Shown here piece after piece: positions 18,181 to 26,779 of a DNA stretch of 64,000 nt. How positions within the stretch are numbered: the first letter of the stretch is position 1; the number at the start of each line of letters is the position of its first letter. The notes beneath the pieces are model-generated. The model was not told where the DNA came from and made no database searches. It worked only from the letters and a program-made list of their open reading frames with translations. This DNA is from Streptomyces lunaelactis (lineage in GTDB: Bacteria > Actinomycetota > Actinomycetes > Streptomycetales > Streptomycetaceae): contig NZ_CP026304.1 of NCBI RefSeq assembly GCF_003054555.1, positions 4,216,001 to 4,280,000 of the forward strand, given 5' to 3'. A program made the translations under genes and the position numbers.

Positions 18181-18735
18181 TCAGCGCACCGGCGACAGCT
18201 CCGGGTCCTCGCGGAGCTTGCCGAGCGCCCGCGACACCGCGCTCTTGACCGTGCCGACCGACACTCCGAGGACCTCGGCCGTCTGGGCCTCGCTGAGGTC
18301 TTCGTAGTACCGCAGCACGACCATCGCGCGCTGCCGGTCCGGCAGCTTCATCACGGCGCGCCACATCGCGTCGTGCAGCACCTGCTGCTCGGCCGGGTCT
18401 GCCGTGGGCACGCTCTCCGGCTCGGGCAGCTCGTCGCAGGCGAACTCGTCGACCTTGCGCTTGCGCCACTGCGAGGTGCGGGTGTTCACCAGGGCACGGC
18501 GGACATAGCCGTCGAGCGCCCGGTGGTCCTCGATCCGCTCCCACGCGACGTACGTCTTTGCGAGCGCGGTCTGCAGCAGGTCCTCGGCATCGCTCGGGTT
18601 CGCGGTGAGCGAGCGGGCGGTACGCAGCAGTACGGGCCCCCGCGCCCGTACATACGACGAAAACGATGAGTACGGCGCGTACGACACCACCGGCGCGGCG
18701 GCCCTCGAAGCGCTTGTGCAGACTGGCGTGGTCAT
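18181..18735 (-). CDS. SigE-family ECF sigma factor
   Basis: A 184-residue ECF sigma factor. Sigma-2 lies at about 25-90 (LLRTARSLTANPSDAEDLLQ, then TALAKTYVAWERI) and sigma-4 at about 120-175 (KLPDRQRAMVVLRYYEDLSE, then QTAEVLGVSVGTVKSAVSRA). This arrangement matches the actinobacterial group annotated SigE-family, which has many paralogues and often no linked anti-sigma gene; none is visible here. It is separated by 160 bases from both neighbours' coding ends and appears monocistronic. Regulon unknown. Confidence 0.9.
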   Translation of the reverse strand: MTTPVCTSASRAAAPVVSYAPYSSFSSYVRARGPVLLRTARSLTANPSDAEDLLQTALAKTYVAWERIEDHRALDGYVRRALVNTRTSQWRKRKVDEFACDELPEPESVPTADPAEQQVLHDAMWRAVMKLPDRQRAMVVLRYYEDLSEAQTAEVLGVSVGTVKSAVSRALGKLREDPELSPVR

Positions 18736-18893
18736 AGGTCCACGCTAGGAGCGGGCACTACTGTCGCGGATCGGCCCCAGGTCCCGAAGCCCTCTCCGCC
18801 TCAGGTTGTACGGGTGGTGCTGCCCCGACCTCCTGAAGGTGGAGGAGACCCTCAGGGTCGGATGCGGGCCACGAGCCCGCACCGGAGCCTCCA

Positions 18894-20060
18894 TCAGCCG
18901 TCCGCGCCCAGAATGAGCCCCGATGTCGGTACGCCGGTGCCCGCCGTGACCAGGGTCCTGGCCGCGCCCGGTATCTGGTTGAACGAGGTGCCGCGCAGCT
19001 GTCTGACCGCCTCCGCGATGCCGTTCATCCCGTGCAGATACGCCTCCCCCAGCTGACCGCCATGGGTGTTCAGCGGCAGCGCGTCCGCCGCCACGAACTC
19101 CGCCGCCCCGCCCGGCTCGCAGAACCCGAACTCCTCCAGCTGCATCAGCACGAACGGGGAGAAGTGGTCGTAGATGATGCCCACGTCGATGTCGCCGGGA
19201 GCGAGCCCGGAGGTCTGCCAGAGCTGCCGGGCGACCACGCCCATCTCGGGCAGACCGGTGAGGTCGTCCCGGTAGAAGCTGGTCATCTGCTCCTGCGCCC
19301 GGCCGGCGCCCTGCGCGGCTGCGACGATCACAGCTGGTGGCTTCGGCAGGTCCCTGGCCCGCTCGGCGCTGGTGACGACGATCGCCTGCCCGCCGTCGGT
19401 CTCCTGGCAGCAGTCGAGCAGCCGCAGCGGCTCGACGATCCAGCGCGAGTCGGCATGTTCGGCGAGGGTGATCGGTCTCTCGTAGAAATACGCCGCGGGG
19501 TTGTTCGCCGCGTGGCGGCGGCCGGTGACGGCGACATGGCCGAACACCTCGGGCGTCAGCCCGTACGTATGCAGATAGCGCTGGGCGGCCATGGCGACCC
19601 AGGAGGCTGGGGTGAGCAGCCCGAACGGGAGATTCCAGCCGAGCGCCGCACCCTCGGCCGAGGGCTCCCGCTGCTGCACCCCGGAGCCGAAGCGGCGGCC
19701 GGAGCGCTCATTGAACGCCCGGTAGCAGACGACGACTTCGGCAACGCCGCCGGCGACGGCCAGGGCGGCCTGCTGCACGGTGGCGCAGGCCGCGCCGCCG
19801 CCGTAGTGGATACGGGAGAAGAAGGACAGCTCACCGATGCCCGCCGCCTGGGCGACGGTGATCTCGGGGCTGGTGTCCATGGTGAAGGTGACCAGACCGT
19901 CGACGTCGGCGGGGGAGAGGCCGGCGTCGTCGAGGGCGGCGTGCACCGCTTCGACGGCCAGCTTGAGCTCGCTGCGGCCCGAGTCCTTGGAGAACTCGGT
20001 CGCCCCGATGCCGACGACGGCCGCCCGGCCGCCGAGCGTGTCCCGGCCGCGGATGCTCAT
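18894..20060 (-). CDS. Thiolase-fold lipid-transfer protein, Ltp2-like aldolase of side-chain degradation
   Basis: A 388-residue thiolase-superfamily protein of the SCP-x/Ltp type: GRAAVVGIGATEFSKDSGR at the start, GGGAACATVQQAALAVAGG mid-protein, and NTHGGQLGEAYLHGMNG near the end. In Mycobacterium, Ltp2 works as a retro-aldolase with the DUF35 domain of ChsH2 to release propionyl-CoA from a steroid side chain. Here it is the last of five overlapping genes that also encode the ChsH2-, ChsH1-, ChsE1- and ChsE2-like partners, which strengthens the assignment. ATG 20060 overlaps the previous stop. Confidence 0.85.
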   Translation of the reverse strand: MSIRGRDTLGGRAAVVGIGATEFSKDSGRSELKLAVEAVHAALDDAGLSPADVDGLVTFTMDTSPEITVAQAAGIGELSFFSRIHYGGGAACATVQQAALAVAGGVAEVVVCYRAFNERSGRRFGSGVQQREPSAEGAALGWNLPFGLLTPASWVAMAAQRYLHTYGLTPEVFGHVAVTGRRHAANNPAAYFYERPITLAEHADSRWIVEPLRLLDCCQETDGGQAIVVTSAERARDLPKPPAVIVAAAQGAGRAQEQMTSFYRDDLTGLPEMGVVARQLWQTSGLAPGDIDVGIIYDHFSPFVLMQLEEFGFCEPGGAAEFVAADALPLNTHGGQLGEAYLHGMNGIAEAVRQLRGTSFNQIPGAARTLVTAGTGVPTSGLILGADG

Positions 20061-20452
20061 GTTCCTTCCCCCGGAACTGTCACTGCCACCGTGCCGGTGA
20101 CGTGGTTGCCGATGCTGTTGGCGCCGACGACCCGCACTTCGGCAGTGTCGCCTTCCACGGAGGTGACCGTGCCGCTCAAAACCATGGTGTCTCCCGGGTA
20201 GTTGGGCGCACCCAGCCGGATGGCGACCCTGCGGAGCACGGCCCGCTCCCCGAAGCAGTCGGTGATGTACCGCCCGACCAGACCGTTGGTCGTGAGGATG
20301 TTCATGAAGATGTCCGGGGATCCCTTCTCCTTCGCGAGTTCGGAGTCGTGGTGGACGTCCTGGTAGTCCCGGGAGGCCACAGCCCCGGCGACGATGAGCG
20401 TGCGGGTGATGGGGATGGTCAGCGGCGGCAGCTCTTCGCCGACACTCGTCAT
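20057..20452 (-). CDS. MaoC-like hot-dog dehydratase subunit (ChsH1-like)
   Basis: A 131-residue single hot-dog domain with the hydratase-2 signature (RDYQDVHHDSELAKEKGSPD with catalytic Asp and His) and NILTTNGLVGRYITD. By analogy with the mycobacterial ChsH1-ChsH2 enoyl-CoA hydratase, it would pair with the MaoC half of the ChsH2-like protein to hydrate the enoyl-CoA side chain. Its ATG overlaps the upstream stop, and its stop overlaps the Ltp2-like start, so stoichiometric expression is likely. Confidence 0.85.
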   Translation of the reverse strand: MTSVGEELPPLTIPITRTLIVAGAVASRDYQDVHHDSELAKEKGSPDIFMNILTTNGLVGRYITDCFGERAVLRRVAIRLGAPNYPGDTMVLSGTVTSVEGDTAEVRVVGANSIGNHVTGTVAVTVPGEGT

Positions 20453-21477
20453 ACGGGCTCCTCCTTCGCGAGCAACTTGCCCAGTTCGGCGAGGAGTTCC
20501 GGGCCGGAGCCCAGGTAGGCGTCCAGCTGGCGGCCCCACAGAAAGTGCCGGTGGACGGGATGGTCCAGGTCGGCACCGGTCCCGCCGTGCAGATGCTGCC
20601 CGGCATGCACGACACGCTTGCCGGCCTCGGAGGCCCACCATGCGGTGGTGAGCACCTCGGCGGCGGCGTCCAGCCCTTCGTCCTGCCGCCAGGCGGCTTC
20701 GTAGGCCGTGACCCGTATCGCCTCCGTATCCATGTACGCGTCGGCGGCGCGCAGCAGCACTCCCTGGTTGGTGGAGAGCGGACGCCCGAACTGCTCGCGG
20801 GTCGCGGTGTGTTCGACGGCCCGGGCGAGCGCGCCCGCGCAGACCCCGGCCTGGAGACCGGCGAAGGCGGTACGGCCCAGGGCGAGCACGGACTCGTACG
20901 CACCGGGCCCGCCGAGCCGCTCGCCCGCGGCCCCGGACAGGACGAGGCGTGCGGCCGCCCACGGCGCAGTGGTCTCCACCTCCGTGACCTCCGCGTCGGC
21001 GGTCCGGATCAGCCAGAGCGCCCGCTCGGCGTCCGGGACCAGTACATGCGTGGCGTCCCGCAGCCACGGCACGAAGGGCACCGAGCCACTCAACCACCCC
21101 GGCGCGGAGGCCCGAACCCCGCCGTGGGCCGGGAACGCCCCTGCCGCCACCGCTGTGCCGTCGCGCAGCGCGGGCAGCAGCCGGGCCCGCTGCTCGTCCG
21201 TGCCGTGCGCGGCCACCGCCAGCAGTCCGTACACACAGGTCGCGGCGAAGGGCACCTGCGCGGTGGTCCGCCCCTGCTCCTCCAGCAACAGCACCAGACC
21301 GAGCAGACCTATGTCCTCGGCGGCCCCGGGAAGGCCCGCCGAGCACAGCGCCTTCCACAACTCCGTGTCCGTACCGGTCCCGGCGGCGGCCAGCCGCTCA
21401 TGCGTGGAGAGGTCGCCGAAGATCTGCGCCGCCAGGTCGCGCGCGGCCGTCTGCTCCTCCGTGGGCGTGAAGTCCAT
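20449..21477 (-). CDS. Acyl-CoA dehydrogenase alpha-type subunit (ChsE1/FadE28-like)
   Basis: A 342-residue acyl-CoA dehydrogenase family protein starting MDFTPTEEQTAARDLA. The C-terminal segments AVEHTATREQFGRPLSTNQG and QHLHGGTGADLDHPVHRHF are typical, but the middle FAD-binding strand region is shortened. This resembles FadE28 (ChsE1), which forms a heterotetramer with FadE29 (ChsE2) for short steroid side chains. Its stop overlaps the ChsH1-like start (ATGA). The partner subunit is two genes upstream. Confidence 0.85.
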   Translation of the reverse strand: MDFTPTEEQTAARDLAAQIFGDLSTHERLAAAGTGTDTELWKALCSAGLPGAAEDIGLLGLVLLLEEQGRTTAQVPFAATCVYGLLAVAAHGTDEQRARLLPALRDGTAVAAGAFPAHGGVRASAPGWLSGSVPFVPWLRDATHVLVPDAERALWLIRTADAEVTEVETTAPWAAARLVLSGAAGERLGGPGAYESVLALGRTAFAGLQAGVCAGALARAVEHTATREQFGRPLSTNQGVLLRAADAYMDTEAIRVTAYEAAWRQDEGLDAAAEVLTTAWWASEAGKRVVHAGQHLHGGTGADLDHPVHRHFLWGRQLDAYLGSGPELLAELGKLLAKEEPV

Positions 21478-21478
21478 G

Positions 21479-22393
21479 TCAGCCCGCACCCCCGTCCGGG
21501 CCCCGGAAGACCGGAAGCTCCAACTCCTCGTCCACCCGGAGGAATTCGAGCTGTACGGGCATGCCGATCCGCACCTTGTCGTACGGCACCCCGACCACAT
21601 TGGTGACCATCCGTACACCCTCCGCCAGCTCGATCAGCCCCACCGCGTACGGGGGGTCGAACGCCGGGAAGGGAGGGTGGTGCATCACGACGTACGAGTA
21701 CACGGTCCCGGCGCCGCCCGCCTCCACCGTGTCCCACTCGGGCGAGCCGCAGGCATTGCAGCCCGGCAGCCAGGGAAGGCGCAGCGCAGCGCATTCCCCA
21801 CAGCGCTGGATCAGCAGCCTGTGCTCGGCCACCCCGTCCCAGAACCCGGCGTTGTCCCTGTTGATCACTGGCCGTGGCCGCCGGCTCAGGGCCGCGGGCC
21901 CGGATTTCCGGCGCGCGGCCGGTGCGTACTTGAGGATGCGGAAGCGGTGCGTGCCCGCGAGCTCCCCGTTCGCCCGGACGTCCATCCGCGTCGTGACGAA
22001 GTGGCCCGTCCCCAGCTTGGTGGTCTTGAGCTCCGACACCGACTCGATCACCGCGTCGAAGGTGATCCGGTCCCCCGGCCGCAGCGGCCGCAGATACTCC
22101 TGCTCACAGTCGGTCGCGACCACCGAGGTGTACCCCGCCCCGTCCAGCAGGGCGAACAGCTCGTCCTGCGCCGCGGTCCGGTCCGTATGCCCGGAGAGAC
22201 CGCCCATCGTCCATGCCTGCAGCATCGTCGGCGGCGCTATGGCATCCGGCCCCATGTAGGCGGGGCCGGTGTCCCCCATTGCCTCGCACCAGTGCCTGAT
22301 CATCGGCTCGTTGACCAGGTCCTTGCCGACGCCCGCCGTGGCCGCGGCCCGCCCCTCGTACGCCTTCAGCTGTCCGTACAACTCATCGGTCAC
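21479..22393 (-). CDS. Two-domain MaoC dehydratase / DUF35 OB-fold protein (ChsH2-like)
   Basis: A 304-residue fusion. Residues about 1-150 form a FAS1-type or MaoC-like hot-dog domain (MIRHWCEAMGDTGPAYMG, RPGDRITFDAVIESVSELK). Residues about 185-300 are a DUF35 domain with a zinc ribbon (QRCGECAALRLPWLPGCNAC) and OB fold (GAGTVYSYVVMHHPPFPAFD). This is the ChsH2 architecture, in which the first domain hydrates with ChsH1 and the DUF35 domain supports Ltp2 aldolase. ATG 22393 overlaps the upstream acyl-CoA dehydrogenase stop; the next gene starts one base after its stop. Confidence 0.88.
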   Translation of the reverse strand: MTDELYGQLKAYEGRAAATAGVGKDLVNEPMIRHWCEAMGDTGPAYMGPDAIAPPTMLQAWTMGGLSGHTDRTAAQDELFALLDGAGYTSVVATDCEQEYLRPLRPGDRITFDAVIESVSELKTTKLGTGHFVTTRMDVRANGELAGTHRFRILKYAPAARRKSGPAALSRRPRPVINRDNAGFWDGVAEHRLLIQRCGECAALRLPWLPGCNACGSPEWDTVEAGGAGTVYSYVVMHHPPFPAFDPPYAVGLIELAEGVRMVTNVVGVPYDKVRIGMPVQLEFLRVDEELELPVFRGPDGGAG

Positions 22394-23580
22394 CTCTTCC
22401 CCCTCTTCATGCCGAGCCGCATCGTCGCGACGATCTCCCGCTGCACCTCGCTCACCCCGCCCCCGAAGGTGTTGATCTGCGCCGCTCTGTTCATCCGCTC
22501 CAGCTCCCCGTCACCCAGAGCTCCGATGTCGAGCGAGCCGGGCGATCCGCCCCGGATCAGCCCCTCCTCCCCCGTGATTTCCTGGCACATTCGATACACC
22601 TCGACCGCGGATTCGGTTCCCGCGAACTTCACGCCGCTCGCATCGCCGGGCGCCAGCCGGCCCGCCCCCACATCCCCCACCAAACGCCAGTTGAGCAGGC
22701 GCGTTGCCGCCAGCCGGGCGTGCACTTCGGCCGCTCTGAATTGCACCCACGGCTCGTCAATCCGTCGCCCACCCGTCACTGGATCGGGCGTACGCGCCCG
22801 CTCCAGTGACGCCTCGTAGAAGTCCTCGGCCTGCATCCCGATCGCCGCCAGCGCCACCCGCTCGTGGTTGAGCTGGTTGGTGATCAGCCCCCAGCCGCCG
22901 TTCTCCTCGCCGACCAGGTTCTCCGCGGGCACCCGTATCCCGTCGTAGTACGTCGACGTCGTGGTGAGTCCGCCCACTGTCTCGATCGGCGTCCAGGCGA
23001 ACCCGGGCGCGTCGGTCGGCACCAGGATGATCGAGATGCCCTTGTGCTTGGGCGCCTGCGGATCCGTACGGCAGGCGAGCCAGATCCAGTCGGCGTTCTG
23101 GCCGTTGCTGGTGAAGATCTTCTGCCCGTCGACGACCCACACCTCACCGTGATCCGTCCGTTCCCGCACGGCGCGCGTACGCAGCGACGCGAGGTCGGTC
23201 CCGGCCTCCGGCTCGCTGTAGCCGATCGCGAAGACGACGTCCCCGCTGAGGATGCGCGGCAGGAAGAAGGCCTTCTGCTCCGTGGTCCCGTACGTCATCA
23301 GGGTCGGTCCGACGGTGTTCAGCGTGACCATGGAGACGGGCGCACCGGCCCGGTACGCCTCGTCGAAGAAGACGAACTGCTCGTCGGGGCCCCGCCCCTG
23401 GCCTCCGTACTCGACGGGCCAGCCGAGCCCGAGCATCCCGTCCGTGCCGATCCGCCGCAGCAGCCGGCGCCGCTCCGCCTCGTCGTCGGCGGGCGGCGGT
23501 CCTTCCGGCATCACATCTCGGAAGTACGAACGCAGTTCGGCGCGCAGCTGCTGCTGCCGCTCCGTCGGGGCGAGGTGCAC
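22390..23580 (-). CDS. Acyl-CoA dehydrogenase, catalytic-type subunit (ChsE2/FadE29-like)
   Basis: A 396-residue acyl-CoA dehydrogenase closely resembling FadE29: LGWPVEYGGQGRGPDEQFVF, FAIGYSEPEAGTDLASLRTR, WVVDGQKIFTSNGQNADWIW and FGGGVSEVQREIVATM. GTG 23580 was chosen because the protein then begins VHLAPTERQQQLRAELRSYF, colinear with FadE29, and GGGAGG lies upstream. Starting at ATG 23637 would add 19 residues and place a perfect operator-like palindrome inside the gene. First gene of the five-gene operon; proposed to oxidise the short side-chain acyl-CoA together with the ChsE1-like subunit. Confidence 0.88.
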   Translation of the reverse strand: MHLAPTERQQQLRAELRSYFRDVMPEGPPPADDEAERRRLLRRIGTDGMLGLGWPVEYGGQGRGPDEQFVFFDEAYRAGAPVSMVTLNTVGPTLMTYGTTEQKAFFLPRILSGDVVFAIGYSEPEAGTDLASLRTRAVRERTDHGEVWVVDGQKIFTSNGQNADWIWLACRTDPQAPKHKGISIILVPTDAPGFAWTPIETVGGLTTTSTYYDGIRVPAENLVGEENGGWGLITNQLNHERVALAAIGMQAEDFYEASLERARTPDPVTGGRRIDEPWVQFRAAEVHARLAATRLLNWRLVGDVGAGRLAPGDASGVKFAGTESAVEVYRMCQEITGEEGLIRGGSPGSLDIGALGDGELERMNRAAQINTFGGGVSEVQREIVATMRLGMKRGKR

Positions 23581-23615
23581 GGGGGGCCGCCTCCCGGGCA
23601 TACGGATCAGAGGTT

Positions 23616-23632
23616 TCTGACTGTCCGTCAGA
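23616..23632. promoter_or_regulatory. Perfect inverted repeat upstream of the side-chain operon, candidate TetR-type operator
   Basis: TCTGAC-GGACA-GTCAGA on the minus strand: 6-bp arms, 5-base centre, 36 bases before the preferred GTG start, with a TTGACA hexamer just upstream. The placement suits a repressor of the TetR type, common for acyl-CoA-responsive operons. No regulator gene for it is visible nearby. Confidence 0.6.
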
Positions 23633-23723
23633 TACATATCCGCTGTCAAGGCCGGCGTCGGACGCGAGCACCGCACACAGGGGCACCCACAGCCGCAACA
23701 GACGGCGTCACCACGCACAACGG

Positions 23724-23757
23724 CCTGCGCGGCGGCACCGAAGTGCCGCCGCGCAGG
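23724..23757. terminator. Strong bidirectional hairpin between secreted-protein gene and side-chain operon
   Basis: A perfect 15-bp stem with CGAA tetraloop, 40 bases 3' of the secreted-protein gene. It would end that transcript before the operon promoter region. Confidence 0.75.
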
Positions 23758-23796
23758 CAGTCGTTCACCCCTTGGCCAAACCCCCCATCGGGCCGG

Positions 23797-24102
23797 TCAC
23801 CACCACAGAGGCGTGAAGTTCACCACCGTGTTGGACTGGTCGATCGCAGTGAAGCCGGAGCCGTTCACGCTGGCGGTGTTGTTCTGATTGGACGCGCCGG
23901 CACCGCTCGCCACCTGTTGAGTGGTGGTCGAATTGCCCCAGTTATCGCCGCCTACGCCGCTGACGATCGAGGCCACCGTCGCGTTCGATCCGTCGTCCGC
24001 GAAGGCGCCATTGTCGGCCTGGGCAACACCCGAGAAGAGGGCGGCAGCGAGGGGCAGGGCAACGACAGCGGCGATGGCGCGGGCGGTACGGATGCTTGCC
24101 AT
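23797..24102 (-). CDS. Small secreted Gly/Asn/Ser/Thr-rich protein
   Basis: A 101-residue protein with a signal peptide ending SGVAQA, then a mature 73-residue chain rich in Asn, Gln, Ser, Thr and Gly. It has repeated NNTASVNGSGF- and SNTVVNF-like segments and ends TPLWW. The composition and Asn/Gln spacing recall bacterial surface amyloids, but chaplin and rodlin signatures are absent. A GGAGGAAATGAC ribosome site is excellent, and a strong terminator follows. Possibly a surface or spore-associated protein; inference from composition only. Confidence 0.75.
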   Translation of the reverse strand: MASIRTARAIAAVVALPLAAALFSGVAQADNGAFADDGSNATVASIVSGVGGDNWGNSTTTQQVASGAGASNQNNTASVNGSGFTAIDQSNTVVNFTPLWW

Positions 24103-24414
24103 GTCATTTCCTCCATGAACCGGAACTGCAGAAGTACGGCTTGTTCCAAGGCGGTTGGCCGACCGCCCCGGATCTTGGTCACGACGTCGCGAGATCAGAG
24201 TTGCCCACCGAATCCACTACGAACCACGCCGGAGCACCCAATTCCCCCTCAAGCGTGAGGACATGTCGATAAACCCCCTTCGCGCCCGCAGGGCCCCAGT
24301 TCACGCCGGTGCACACCACACAGCCCGGCCAGGACAAGGGATGAAGCGTTTCGGCATATGTTCGGCCAATTCCCCCCCCTTCCCTTCTTCGAACACGTGT
24401 ACGAAGATAGACCT

Positions 24415-25285
24415 ATGGCCGCCACCGACCGGCAGACCGCCACCCTGGCCCTCGCCCACGCTCTCTCCGCCGCCGAGCGCGGGCTCCCCGTCATCCCCCT
24501 GTCCCCCACCAAGCTCCCGCCCTGCGCTCACCCCACCGGGGCGACCCCGAGCCGGTCCTGTGCCGCGGCGAATGCGGCCTGCCTGGCCATGGGGTCCACG
24601 ACGCCACCACGGACCCAGGGGGCATCCGCGCCCTGTTCGCCGCCGCCCCCTGGGCCACCGGCTACGGCATCGCCTGCGGCCGGCCGCCGCACCATCTGAT
24701 CGGCATCGACCTCGACACCAAGTCCTCGACCGACTCCGTGGCTTCGCTGCAGCACCTGGCCCTCCACCATCTGTTCACGATCCCGGATACGGTCACCGTC
24801 CTCACCCCGAGCGGCGGCCGCCACCTCTGGCTGACCGGCCCGCCCGACGTCGTCGTCCCGAACTCCGCAAGCCGGCTCGCCGCCGGCATCGACGTCCGCG
24901 GCGCCGGCGGCTATCTCGTCGGCCCCGGTTCGGTGAGCGCCCACGGCGCGTACCGCCTCGCGCCCGGCACGGCCGAGCTGTCCCCCGCGCCGTGCCCCCG
25001 CGCACTCCTGCGCCTCATCACGCCCCGCACGCCCCACCACCCCACGCACCCGCCCTCCGCCCGCCCCAGGGCCAGGGCCTGGTCCAGTTCGTCCTCGCGG
25101 CCCACGAAGGCCAGCGCAACACCCGGCTGTTCTGGGCGGCTTGCCGCGCCTACGAGAACGGTTTCGGCGACGACCTCGCGGACGCCCTGACCGAAGCGGC
25201 GGTCCGCGCGGGCCTGACCGAACGCGAGGCCCGCGCAACGATCGCCTCGGCCGACCGGCTGACCATGGGCCGCGGCGGCCGATGA
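24415..25285 (+). pseudogene. Bifunctional DNA primase/polymerase (prim-pol) gene with two frameshifts
   Basis: The start (LALAHALSAAERGLPVIPLS) and the prim-pol core (HHLIGIDLDTKSST with the metal-binding DxD, then TVTVLTPSGGRHLWLTGP and DVRGAGGYLVGPGS) are in different frames. The C-terminal block (QRNTRLFWAACRAYENGFGD) is in a third. One base appears missing near 24529 and another shift lies near 25070. The order and length match the intact AICE prim-pol at 46166-47038, and the two are clearly homologous. It lies outside the tRNA-Ser island and could be an older element's relic. Sequencing error is the alternative. Confidence 0.75.
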
Positions 25286-25512
25286 CGAACTCTGAGGCCG
25301 ACAGGAAGGAACTCTGAGGCCCTGGTCAGGGCCGCCCATCACCACTGTCCGCGTGCGCGCGCGACCGGACTGCCACACCCTGGAGGTAGGGGCACCGCGG
25401 GCCGGTAGTCCTGCTCCACCCGCCAGCGGGTCGTGGGGCCGGCGGCAACCGCGGCTTCCCCGCGCGGCCGCGGTCCCGCGCCCGCCCCCGGGGAGACTCA
25501 GGGAGACCCGCC

Positions 25513-26322
25513 ATGAGCACTCACAAGGCCGGAAGAGACACCACCGTACTGAGCGACTGTCTGGAAGTGCCCGGGATCGGCTTCATCCCGGTCAACGCCT
25601 TCGTCCTGCACTCCGAACAGCCCCTCGTCGTCGACACCGGCCTCGGGCTCCCCGACCGGAACTTCCTCGAGACGCTCGGCTCGGTCCTCGACCCCGTCGA
25701 CGTACGGTGGATCTGGCTCACGCACCCCGACCGCGACCACACCGGCGGACTGTTCGATCTCCTCGCCGCGGCTCCCAAGGCGCGCGTGGTGACCACCTTC
25801 ATCGGCGCCGGGATCATGTCCACCGAGCGGCCACTTCCGCTCGACCGCGTCTTCCTGGTGAACCCCGGCCAGTCCCTGGACGTCGGCGACCGCACACTCA
25901 AGGCCTTCCGTCCGCCGCTGTTCGACAACCCCGCCACGGTCGGCTTCTACGACGACCGGTCCCGGACCTGCTTCAGCTCCGACTGCTTCGGCGCCCCCAT
26001 GCCCAGCGCGGAACTCGCCGTCACCGACAACGTCGGCGACCTCGCCGCCGAGCAACTGCGGGACGCCCAACTTCTGTGGGCGACGGTCGACAGCCCCTGG
26101 ATCCACGCCATCGACACCGACAAGTACCTCGCCACGGTCCAGCCCCTGCGGACCATGGACCCCGAGATCGTCCTCTCCACGCACCTGCCGCCCGCGGTCG
26201 GCCTCGCCCCAAGCATGATCGACACGATCACGACGGCACCCGCCGCAGACCCCTTCGTCGGCCCGGACCAGCAGGCACTCGAGCAGATGCTCGCGGGCTT
26301 CGAGCCGGCCGGCAGCCGCTGA
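25513..26322 (+). CDS. MBL-fold metallohydrolase
   Basis: A 269-residue metallo-beta-lactamase-fold protein. The metal-binding motif THPDRDHTGG (H-x-D-x-D-H) lies at about 70-79, further ligands in SSDCFGAP (about 156-163), and a late His in STHLPPAVG. The pattern is closer to flavodiiron/ODP-type domains than to beta-lactamases. ATG 25513 follows GGGAGACC. It is the last gene before the left boundary of the tRNA-Ser island. Substrate unknown. Confidence 0.85.
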   Translation: MSTHKAGRDTTVLSDCLEVPGIGFIPVNAFVLHSEQPLVVDTGLGLPDRNFLETLGSVLDPVDVRWIWLTHPDRDHTGGLFDLLAAAPKARVVTTFIGAGIMSTERPLPLDRVFLVNPGQSLDVGDRTLKAFRPPLFDNPATVGFYDDRSRTCFSSDCFGAPMPSAELAVTDNVGDLAAEQLRDAQLLWATVDSPWIHAIDTDKYLATVQPLRTMDPEIVLSTHLPPAVGLAPSMIDTITTAPAADPFVGPDQQALEQMLAGFEPAGSR

Positions 26323-26333
26323 CCGGCGAACGC

Positions 26334-26369
26334 AGAAAGGGTGCCTCTCAATGAGAGGCACCCCTTCTG
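26334..26369. terminator. Terminator copied with the tRNA-Ser 3' end
   Basis: Complementary arms GGGTGCCTCTCA/TGAGAGGCACCC (26339-26350 and 26352-26363) plus flanking AGAA/TTCT. It is nearly identical to the hairpin beside intact tRNA-Ser at 53035-53069. It could also terminate the MBL gene. Confidence 0.75.
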
Positions 26370-26392
26370 ACCAGCTCTTACGCTGACCTGCG

Positions 26393-26451
26393 CGGTGGGT
26401 GTGGGATTTGAACCCACGGTGACATCGCTGCCACGACGGTTTTCAAGACCG
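26393..26451 (-). repeat. tRNA-Ser 3'-end copy (left att footprint)
   Basis: These 59 bases are identical to 53095-53153 of the intact tRNA-Ser(TGA), from discriminator base through the variable arm and anticodon; the following bases diverge. The similarity continues left through the terminator. It is the left boundary of the 26.8-kb island. Confidence 0.9.
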
Positions 26452-26779
26452 GCCCATACGTCGACCCTTCAGGCACCTGACCTGGGAAGACAAGCGTCGC
26501 AGGCCTGCCATCCCGGAATGTTGGCCACAGGTTGGCCGCGCAGCGCCTGACCAGACCACTTCGTCCATCGCCGACGACAAGTCCCTTATACAAGTGCGCG
26601 AGGCGCTCGGCACGAACGGTGTCCCGGTGGTGCTGTTCCCGCGGGTCAACGTTGCCCACGCTCGTCATCCGCGCAAGGAAACGGATCCCGTCTCCGCCCG
26701 GGTCGGCCAGCCAAGTCGAGCCCGTAGGGGTGTGCGTCTGCGATGCACCTTAAATCGAACACATGATTGAATTGGAGGC
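26452..26779. other. Gene-free stretch after left att footprint
   Basis: No supported gene. Open frames here lack family features. The AT-richer bases just before 26780 may hold the promoter for the next two genes. Confidence 0.4.

Noticed and set aside
23797..24102. Chaplin or rodlin identity for the small secreted protein
   Set aside because: The chaplin Gly-Asn core with paired Cys and the rodlin pattern are both absent.
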